Source of the DNA: Pipra filicauda
Lineage: Eukaryota; Chordata; Aves; Passeriformes; Pipridae
DNA length: 64,000 nt
NCBI RefSeq assembly: GCF_003945595.2
Contig: NW_024104283.1
Span: 3,043,036 to 3,107,035, forward strand
Direction of reading: 5' to 3'
In this document: piece by piece, positions 28,553 to 64,000 of the stretch
Layout: every line of letters begins with the position of its first letter
Position numbering within the stretch: the stretch's first letter is position 1
Notes under the pieces: generated by a model
Told to the model about the DNA's origin: nothing
What the model saw: the letters and a program-made list of their open reading frames with translations, nothing else
Databases searched by the model: none
Translations under genes and position numbers: made by a program

Positions 28553-28650
28553 GTTACTTGAGTTGGAGGAGACTCTCTGGTTCTGGTCTGACTCCCTTCA
28601 CTCAAAGTCAGGCCAAGCTAAAATACATTGAGCTTCTCAGTTAGATCAGA
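28553..28650 (-). mobile_element. Diverged CR1 fragment
   Basis: TTGGAGGAGACTCTCTGG, then CTCAAAGTCAGGCCAAGC and GTTAGATCAGA, follow the order of the CR1 3' region in reverse complement, with many substitutions. Confidence 0.5.
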
Positions 28651-28676
28651 TTGTTCTGTATTTGTAGCAGGAGGAA

Positions 28677-28861
28677 TGTTGCAAAGTATTATGGGACTTG
28701 TAGTCTTTGGTACTCATGCATGCTCAGTGGAATACTTTAATGTCATTGGTTGAGAGATCATGTGACACGATTTAAACACTGTATTTAAACTGATGCCCTT
28801 TGTAATAAAGTTTAATTCTGCTCTCGGACTCCTTGGTGTGAGTAGTGGGGTTCGTGCAACA
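28677..28861 (+). mobile_element. Candidate short solo LTR with TGTTGCA/TGCAACA ends
   Basis: The 185-bp stretch begins TGTTGCA and ends TGCAACA, a perfect 7-base inverted pair with TG/CA ends. Inside, in LTR order, are an ATTGG (inverted CCAAT) at 28745, a TATTTAAA box at 28782 and an AATAAA signal at 28804. After it comes a C/G-richer tail, CTCTCGGACTCCTTGG. No target-site duplication is clear. The family is not recognised. Confidence 0.45.
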
Positions 28862-29494
28862 ACAAGCACCTCAAGTATTGTCCTGTCAAGTTTTGAATAT
28901 ATCCAAGGATGGAATTTCCGCAACTTTCTTGGATCAGACCTTCTGATGTTTGACCACTTTCGTTGTGGAAAATTTTCATAACATCTAACTGGAGTGTTCT
29001 TTATTGCAGTTTCAGTTGGGATTTTTTTGTCCTGTCACTGTGCATCAATGAAAAGAAGCTGGCTTTATATTCTGTAATGATCACCTGTTAGATACCTGGA
29101 GGCACAGATTAGATTTCTTTTGAGCTGCTTGTCTTCTGCACGCTGAACAAATTCAAACTCTATAGCCTGTCCTTATATGAGTGTGTTGATTGCTGACCTC
29201 TAGACTTGCTGAGTTATTCTGTTATTGCTGAGTGATTAATATGACAGATTAAATTCAGTTTATGTATGTGTCTCATGGGGAGAAATGTAATGCAAATAAG
29301 TGCTAAAAAAAAAAGGCATCTACCTCTTTAGACAGCATTGCTATTTGAAGGAAAATAAGGTCATGGATAGTTTTTCTAAACATATTTACTCTGAACCAAA
29401 AAAAAAAAAAACTAAAAAGAAAAAAGAAAGGATAATTACAACATGGAGACTGTAAAAAAATTATTTTAGCATAGAAACTTATTGTTTGTCCTGT

Positions 29495-29800
29495 ATTAAA
29501 TGCTGTATGCAGTTCTGGCTACCCCATCTCAGAAAAAGTATGATACACTCAATCAGACTCAATATAAAGAGGCAAGAGGGAAGAGTACATCTATAAAAAG
29601 ACAGACTGAATCAAAATGTTGCTTCAGTTTGGTGAAGAAATTAGTATGAACAGATCTGATTTAGGCATATAAAATCATAGGTTTCAAGAGGAATTTTGAG
29701 CAGGGATGATTAATTCATATTTCTCACGGTAGGGGAATTAAACTATGGGTAAGTTCAAAACAAAGGGGGTTTCTGGTGTTGCTGGTGCTTGAGCATGTTC
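29495..29800 (+). mobile_element. Ancient CR1/L3-type LINE 3' fragment, sense orientation
   Basis: TGCTGTATGCAGTTCTGGCT and ACCCCATCTCAGAAAAAGTA, then ATATAAAATCATAGG, TTCATATTTCTCACGG and AAGTTCAAAACAAAG, appear in the order of the 3' part of old CR1/L3-type LINEs. Divergence is high. It is the only LINE piece here in the same orientation as the gene. Confidence 0.65.
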
Positions 29801-56961
<27,161 letters not shown>

Positions 56962-59900
56962 TGTTTTCTTTTCCCTATACCATCCTGACCTCTACTGAAG
57001 TTTGATTTCTACTTTTTGGCTGAAGATATTATACTACACTGAAGAAGTCTTGAACTATTGCTCAAATTGCAAAACTGTTACAAGAATCTTTTATACCATT
57101 GAACTTTCTTGATGAGTCGTTGAATTTGATCTCAAGCCACATTTTCAAGGTATTTGAAGTTTTGTAGCTTTTAGTGTGTATGTGTGTAGTGATTCTGTGT
57201 GTGAAGAGAATATTTTTCTAATCCATCAGAACCGATTTCTGGAAATGTGAGAGCTGTTTTTGGTTCACTGACCCAGGATTCTTCAATCAGGTCTATGGCC
57301 CATCCAATGCAGGCACACCCATGGGTGTTTATACTGGATAATGTAGTAGCTCTTATGACTGATTTGTTTTTTGAAGTTTCTCATGCTGTTTACAGTCTTT
57401 TATAATTCTATATCATGAACATGAATATGCATATTTTTGATTCCCTAAACTCTTGATGAAATGATTTTTCATTAGAAAACTAAATTATTAAACATCTTTT
57501 TTATTTTCTCTAAATACCCCAGCCTGTTTAGTTTGCCAAAACACTCACTTGTGTTTGCATTCACCTTTCACGGTAGCCCAAACAAAGAATGTTCAGGAGG
57601 AAATTCTTGGGCTCAAGTTTTGAATATGTACAAACTAAGCTCTGAGTGCGAACATGTTCAGAAGTAAAGCTGCTGAATTATAGACTTTTTTTATTTACTG
57701 AAGGCAATACTATTAAGATGCATGTGTATAATTTTTTTTCAGTGAAACCTCAGAGTAGTTGATAGTTTTGAAACTGTAATGACTAATTCTTTGGAGCAGT
57801 ATTGTGAATTAGACTGAATTTCAAATTATTCTGTTGTACTTGTTAGAGGGTTTTTTTATTCTTAAAAACAAGACAGCTTTAAAAGATACATTCTAAGTGC
57901 AATACCAAGTTGTTTTTAATGTGGAAATATACATGAACTATTAAAACGAAGTTCATCAATTAAGGATTTTTGCACTAAGTGAACATGCAGATTGATTACA
58001 GGTCTATATAGGTGTGTTCAATTACCTGTAGGATATAGCTCCATATTTTATTCAAATATAAAGAAATGTCTTTGCATGTCCTATTTCTTGCTTAACATCC
58101 TAAACATATGGCTCCATTGCTTATGTATTCTTAAGTATTATACACTGTTTGTCAAGCAGGTATTTCTGAAAACCTCTTTTTCTGAAAAATATTTAAAAGC
58201 ATAACACTTTGAGATGAAAACGCTGCTTTTCAGTTTATCATAAAACACTTCTAAGTGCAGTTCTTATTTGTGGATATGGATCAGCAATCACTGAAATAAT
58301 TAATAATTCTTTTTTTCAGGTCCATTGAATACCAATAATTTTTGTTTCCTTGTTTAGAACTGTCATAGTGAAGAGTAAATTAAATGTGATCTGGACAAAG
58401 TGTATATTTAAGTGCATTTTCTTAATTAGTAACAGTACTTGTTCTTTACACAAACCGTGGAGGCATACTGTTTTTTTGAATTATAGCCTTTATTGTCTTT
58501 GCTATTTTCATTATTTTTCCTTCTCCAGTGTTGTTGTAGTAAATTGCTCAGAAAACCCACGTGGGTTTGTGATACAAAACAGCAATACTATTGCATTGAA
58601 TGTTTACGTCTAGCAATTGATGGAAGTTCTTTAAATATAATATACAGAGCATCCTAATTATTGTAGATGAAACCTCAGACCCTTTTTCTATTGCAGACTT
58701 TCAATCCCTACTTTACATGAGTGAGCTCTGAATAATTGAATCTTAAAATATTAGAGGTGTATAGGGAAAAACTTGGAGGTGGGGAAAAAACCCTAAACCA
58801 ATCTGGAAAACAGAGGTCCCTTCAGGTTCATAGATGCATAGTACTGTTAATTAAAATTACTATGAAATGCTGCCTTCATTACAAAAGTGATGTTAACAGT
58901 TGATGTTGCTCTTGTCTGGAGTGTTTCTGTAGAACATGTTATTCAGTATTATTTTCCAGTTGGGCAACGCAAAAAGTGTTGTTGAGTAAATGTGGTAAAA
59001 GCCTCTTATTTCCTAATGCTTTGTTATGAAAAATTAATGTTCATCACAGATCTTGCATTTCACGTGTTTTAGTGTTGAGTTTTAAACCAAAAACAAGGCT
59101 GCTCTTTATCACTGGTGCAATTTGAAATGATTGTGATCAGATATCTTGATATAATTGTGACATGGTCCCGACTTGCTGCTCTGTATCTCTATAAATTATC
59201 TAGCAGAGTATATAAAGTAGTTGTTGTTAGGTTTTAGAAATGACACAGAAATGGTATAACAATAATATGGATTAATTATTGGCATGCCCTTTAAAAATAA
59301 AAATCCAAACTCTCACATTTGAGTAACGAAAAGCATTATATTGCTCACAAATACGAAGGACAGCATTTATTAAAAAAAACCCCAAACCAAAAAACCCCAA
59401 CAAACAAATGACTCCAGGAGGAGGTACAATGAGTGAATAACTGTTTAGGAGTCATTACTATGTCAAAACCAGCTAGTGAGTGGGGTATTAAATGAGAGGG
59501 AAGCAGAGTTAAGGATAAGGAAGCTATGCTGGTGTGGTGAGGTGATGTTGGAATAATGAACCTATTTCTAATGCCAGTGCTTGTTTTGCAAGAACGCTAA
59601 AATTGGAAAGGCTTCTCAGAGAAGATAAAGTAAATTGATGCAGAAGAATTCTGTTAGCATCTTTTCTGTTAGCTTGTATCTATGGGGGAAATGTCCAATA
59701 GAAAATACTCTTTTTTTGGACAAAAGCATAAGGAGTTTGTGTCCTAAAGCTAGATAAGACATAGCTAAAAGTGAAAAAAAAATTCAGATTTTTAGTGGTG
59801 AGGCCAACCAATCATTGAGAAACTTACTGAGAAATATACTGAATTCTGTATGCCCTGAGTTTTAAAAATGAGGTTAGCTGTCTCCCTTTAAAAAACCCCA

Positions 59901-62040
59901 AAAAATCCCAACCCAAACCAACACAGAAAACCCCCAAACAAATAGCTATTTATTACATTGATGAAAATGATTAAATATTGTTGAAATGGTTGCAGTTCTG
60001 AAAACTAGGAGAGAAAAGGACTGAATACTCAATTTTATTCTAACTGAATAAATGTAAATAAATTTTTGTAGCAATTTATTTTCAGGTGTGAAAACCTGTT
60101 CATGGGAAGCCTTGCTGAACTTACATTTTGATGACTCAGTTCATTCCAGACTTAATTTTGTTGGCTGGTAGATTCTAAAATTAAAATATTAGCTTAATTC
60201 AAGAAGACTCTTAAATTATTCTGATGTATCCCTCTCTTGAGAACGGTTCGTAAGAGTACTTTCCATAGACATTGCTCTCTCATCCTATAAACAGAGTAAT
60301 CATTTTTTTTCCATTGAATGTTCTCAGGGTAAGCTTCAGAAGAAATTCGGTCAAGAGAAGTTCACTTAAAATGGTGATGTGAAATTTCCAGTCCTACTTA
60401 ATGCTGTAATTAATACACCAGAAATTAGTCTTGAAACCAAGACTAATTTTGAGCAAGGTTTGATTGTCTTCATGTCTGGCTGACACATCTTTTCAGTACA
60501 TATGAGATCCTTGTAAATCTTAATATAGCTGTTCAGCAAAGAGTCAAATAATGAAAACCCTTCAGGTTATTATTACATCTATGCTATACAACAATATGAA
60601 ATTATTAATTAATAAAGAAAGTATTGTTGGATTTGCTTTGGCTACAGTAGAAGACCCATACAAGTCTCAAACCAAGACTTCAAATTATAATTAGAATTGT
60701 TTTCATCCAGATCTTCTTCTGTTCAGCATTAACATTTTAATTATTTTTCTAAATTTATTTTCAGTGACCATTTATTGCCCCTGAAAATTGTTCTCTCACC
60801 TCAAAGATGCATTAGGCATTCTGTGGCCGTTCCTCAGGGTATATTTGGTACCAGAGGTAGACAGCGGACATTTTTCTCCTTTGGTCCTTCACGTCCAATG
60901 TCTGGGCATATACATTCCCCCCTGCCCTTCAGAGACACTGGATTGTCAAACTGATGCACACCATATTGGATATGGATAGTACTTTTCAGCCTTCCTTGCA
61001 TTAAATCTTTGAGTAGCCATAGCCTGGCAGACCAGCCAAGTTTTGGTGAAGAGAGAGGGGTGAGATTGGATCACCTCCCAGGAGCACTGAAGGCAGCTCT
61101 TGCATATGCCAGGTGAATGCTTTGATCACAGGCTTGTGATGTAAAAAAAATGGACACTGCCATTGTAAAGAAAAAATGCCCTGCTCGATTCTTTGCATCA
61201 GGTAGTACATGCCAAAGGGATGGGAGATGCTTCCTTGCAGCCCCAAAGGGAGTATGTCAGGATGGGAATCAGTGCTACTATTCTTACTATCATTTGTGTA
61301 GTTTAGCTTAAGCAGCCGGGCTCTCCCTGTGCTGGCATGGAGCAGCTCCCTGCCTCAGGAGCTCACATGGAGTGGCTCAGCTGTGCCCTCTGAGCAGGGA
61401 GCAGAGGTGGTGCCTTGTCTGGGGCCTGGATTGCCCTTCGGAGAGCTGGAAGTGTTACAGAAGCTGGCATCTGAAAGCTTGTGTCAGAAATGACCCTCTG
61501 CTATTAAGAGTGTCTGTGTATGTATATATCAATACAATGTATTTTGACCTGGGCATACACAAACTTTCTGCATTTAACTAGAGGAGGTGTAGCACTGGAA
61601 TGTGAGAGATGGCTGAGGAAAAAGTAATTATTTTCATTGTGTGTTTCACTGTTGACAAGCACAGCACCATTACAGTTCCAGCCGGCCAGTGAGTTTCCAG
61701 CCCTGTAAACTTTGGCATATGTTCAGTATGCCCTTTAGAATATATATATTTTATCAACAATCGTAATGTTTTGGAACTGCATATGCTAAGATTAGAGTGA
61801 TTTTTATACCAAAATGTTTGCTAATATTGATAACACTGACATGTTTAAGTATCTTTATAGACATCTTATTTTGTATGTTGTTTTTGATATTAAAGGATAT
61901 ATGTTTTGCTAGCCTTAACTACTTTCTTTCAAGTTCTGCTTTGTTAAGAGGGTAAGAAATGAATGTCTAATGTTTTTCATGGTGCTAAAATAACTGTGAT
62001 CAGCCTCAAATTATTCAGAATAAAGATGGTAGTTCTTAAG
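56962..62040 (+). other. SLC16A10: Putative SLC16A10 3' UTR, 3' end uncertain
   Basis: The region after the stop codon has no coding frame of note. Candidate polyadenylation signals are ATTAAA at 57487 and AATAAA at 59296, 60047, 60057, 60611, 62019 and 62969. The 60611 site has a GT-rich stretch just downstream, and the 62019 site is followed by T- and GT-rich sequence. I set the end after the 62019 signal only as a working limit, because mammalian SLC16A10 mRNAs have long 3' UTRs. Transcript data would be needed to choose. Confidence 0.45.
60422..60449 (+). other. Perfect 12-bp hairpin in the putative 3' UTR
   Basis: AAATTAGTCTTG and CAAGACTAATTT are perfect reverse complements around the loop AAAC. 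If the 3' UTR reaches this far, the RNA would form a 12-bp stem with a tetraloop. It lies about 160 bp before the AATAAA at 60611. Confidence 0.6.
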
Positions 62041-63743
62041 TGCCCCCTTTGTTACTGCATGCATCATTTTTAGTCTTATTCTCCTGTAAAACCTGTAATT
62101 TTTAAAAGTAATTTTATGTTATATTATGATAATTATTGAACTTAGCGTGCAGACTTCTGTCTAAAAGATTTTACATCTTTTGTTACCACTGTGGTCTGAG
62201 TGAAATGTCCCCATTTGATCCTAAGTTAATATATGGTGCTACCCATATAATTCTAATTGTACTGACAATCCATTTTAAGATTAATTATTTATAAACCTTT
62301 ACTTCTTTCTGAAAAAAATTATCTTCTCTTTTCATTCTGGGGCTTAATATCAAACTTACAGAAAGAGATACATTCACAAAAGGCAAAAGTAAAATTGAGG
62401 GGGGGGAGAGAAATGGGTAGAATAAGCTTGAATGGTGTTTTAAAAGAATTCCAATTTTTAATATTTTTTTTTCTTATTTTTGCTTCATGAACTGCCAGTG
62501 TAATTCAGTAGGGCCTTTGATCATTTACTGGCCTGCTACCAATTTCATTTTGATTTACCTTGGCGGCACGAAGCATGGAGTGTTTCCTCATTGACAACTT
62601 AGGTAAATCTCAGGAGTTCATTCACCTTTTCTTTGTAGTAGGGTCAAATATTTAATTTTCTTTAATAAACGTATCTGATGATGTGGAGGAAATATCCCCT
62701 TTTCACCTGGGGTTATTCTCTAAGCTGCTTGTAGTTCAAATTTAAATTTGAAAAAGGTGCCCAAAACCTTTATAAGAGCCTGGGTGCTGTTTCCATTTTT
62801 ACACTCTTGAGGTACAAAGCCTCTTTGTAAGTGTTTAAAACAACAGTGAGGACAAGCCTAGGGAATACATTTCAAATACTGCTGTATCTTTTCTGGGAAG
62901 CTGTTTTTATAAAAAGGCAAAATACTAAAACTTAAAAATGCAGTTTGACTTGTATATGACTTTCAGAAAATAAATGCTGATGTTTTATACTTGAAATTGT
63001 TTTATCTGGAATTGTCTCTGCTGCTGGACCTATGAACAGAAGCTCAGCAGTGTTCTGCAGATAGCTCAAAGTTCAGACTGCACTCTTGCAAAAGTATTGA
63101 CACGGCTGTGAACTATCCAGGTTTAAATGTTATCTCTCGTTGTTACTTGTGGCAGCTAAATTTTTTTAATGCATAAATTCCCCCAGGCTACCCGGAACAG
63201 GAGTGTACTTGCAACATGCTTGCCAGTGCCAGGAGAAACAGGAATTGGTTGCTACATTCTCCATGCACTGTTATATTCCAGTATATATTTGTTATGAACA
63301 ACTTGCAAAACAAAACAAGCCAGTTTGGAATTATCTTTGAGTTGTTTTTGAGGCTTAAATATACCAAGTAGGCTGAAGATTAGAGCCTTTCTTACAAAGA
63401 ATAGCATCTCTGTTGCAGATAATGAGAATGAAACAAAACATGTTGCACAGCCTGTGAGCTGCTCCAGGTGAATGGTGGGAATTTATAGAGTTTTATAATA
63501 CTTTTATGATACCACTAGGAATGTTTTAATACTTGTTCTGAGGAGACCCAGCAGCTCTTTGCGTCTTGAGAAGGTTTATCAACATAACGTGACAGTCACT
63601 GTAGGAGATAAGGACCTTTTATGCTCAGTTGTCTGAAAGGTGGAGTTCTGTGATAACACAGATTAAATAAATAAATAAATAAGTGCTGGTTTATAGGGGC
63701 TTATTTAACTAATGAGCTCCTCCCGAGCGTGATAGCGGTGTGG
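62041..63743. other. Intergenic sequence before the next gene
   Basis: AT-rich sequence with a G8 run at 62399-62406, one further AATAAA at 62969 that could be an alternative SLC16A10 end, and a short TAAA repeat near 63664. No coding homology is seen. The last few hundred bases upstream of the TATA box would form the promoter region of the next gene. Confidence 0.5.
63664..63682. repeat. (TAAA)n microsatellite
   Basis: TAAATAAATAAATAAATAA lies 62 bp upstream of the TATA box of the right-edge gene. Confidence 0.9.
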
Positions 63744-63750
63744 TATAAAA
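63744..63750 (+). promoter_or_regulatory. TATA box of a downstream gene
   Basis: TATAAAA occurs 54 bases before the ATG at 63798. A start of transcription about 30 bases downstream would leave a very short 5' UTR of about 25 nt. CpG-dense sequence begins just after it, and the ATG has A at -3. Confidence 0.5.
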
Positions 63751-63797
63751 CAGCAGCTGAGTGTAAGGTGCAAAGTGGAGTGTGAACTGCCCTGAGA

Positions 63798-64000
63798 ATG
63801 CCGGTCCTGGAGACAGAGCAGTGTTCCGAGGAGAAGGCAGCGGCGATGGCAGAGGCGCCTCCATCCCCCTCCCCTGCCGAGTCCGGCGCTCCGGCAGCTC
63901 CTCCCGACGCCGTGCGCGGGGTGGAGCCGCGGCCGCGCTCCCCGGGCCCGGAGCGGCCCTCGGAGCCGGCGCAGGGAGCCATGGCCCGTGGGGAACGGGA
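63798..64000 (+). CDS. First exon of an unidentified gene, 3'-partial at window edge
   Basis: An open frame begins MPVLETEQCSEEKAAAMAEA and runs at least 67 codons off the right edge. It is rich in Pro, Ala, Glu and Ser, strongly GC- and CpG-rich, and unlike everything to its left. In-frame ATGs also occur at 63846 (G at -3 and +4) and 63981 (GCCATGG), either of which could be used. The peptide has low complexity and no recognisable domain. Two readings are possible. Human gene order next to SLC16A10 suggests MFSD4B. The Pro/Ala/Glu-rich N-terminus also resembles the tail of MCT10 itself, which would imply a tandem SLC16A10-like copy. Neither is shown. The antisense open frame over the same bases looks like a shadow of the GC-rich codons. 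Confidence 0.55.
   Translation, partial: MPVLETEQCSEEKAAAMAEAPPSPSPAESGAPAAPPDAVRGVEPRPRSPGPERPSEPAQGAMARGER
63798..64000. promoter_or_regulatory. CpG-island edge
   Basis: CpG dinucleotides are dense from about 63835 to the edge (CGGCGATGG, GCGCGGGG, CCGCGGCCGCGC), in contrast to the CpG-poor remainder. This is the usual setting of a vertebrate promoter and first exon. Confidence 0.6.

Noticed and set aside
63701..63982. Minus-strand open frame of 93 codons at the right edge
   Set aside because: It is antisense to the CpG-rich plus-strand first exon. GC-rich sequence leaves few stops, and there is no domain.

Overview
The window looks like AT-rich intronic DNA from a bird, possibly a songbird. 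Two things suggest this. CR1 LINE fragments are scattered through it, most carrying the avian 3' tail motif. There is also a solo endogenous-retrovirus LTR of a type I recognise from bird genomes. No bacterial, plasmid or CRISPR-like content is visible.

The only gene with solid support is the 3' two thirds of a plus-strand SLC16-family transporter. It is best assigned to SLC16A10 (MCT10/TAT1, aromatic amino acid and thyroid hormone facilitator). Five coding exons lie at 33851-33995, 37331-37769, 53777-53920, 55392-55620 and 56726-56961. All have consensus GT/AG borders and compatible phases, and they join into 397 codons ending in TGA. Exon 1 (N-terminal tail and first membrane helix) is not in the window, so bases 1-33850 are read as the 3' part of intron 1. 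After the stop lie a probable long 3' UTR with several polyadenylation signals and then intergenic DNA.

The right edge (63744-64000) holds a TATA box followed by CpG-rich sequence and an open frame of at least 67 codons, starting at 63798 and running off the window. It is probably the first exon of the next plus-strand gene. Human gene order would suggest MFSD4B. A tandem SLC16A10-like copy is the alternative, because that family also starts with a Pro/Ala/Glu-rich tail. The window cannot decide between them.

Otherwise the introns carry repeats: at least eight minus-strand (antisense to the gene) CR1-type fragments, one plus-strand ancient CR1/L3-type fragment, one well recognised LTR, two further candidate solo LTRs found from their ends, a 118-bp tandem duplication, several short tandem duplications, perfect hairpins and long homopolymers. 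I found no convincing undescribed biological system. The best leads are the unidentified first exon at the right edge, the two candidate LTRs, and the 12-bp hairpin in the putative 3' UTR.
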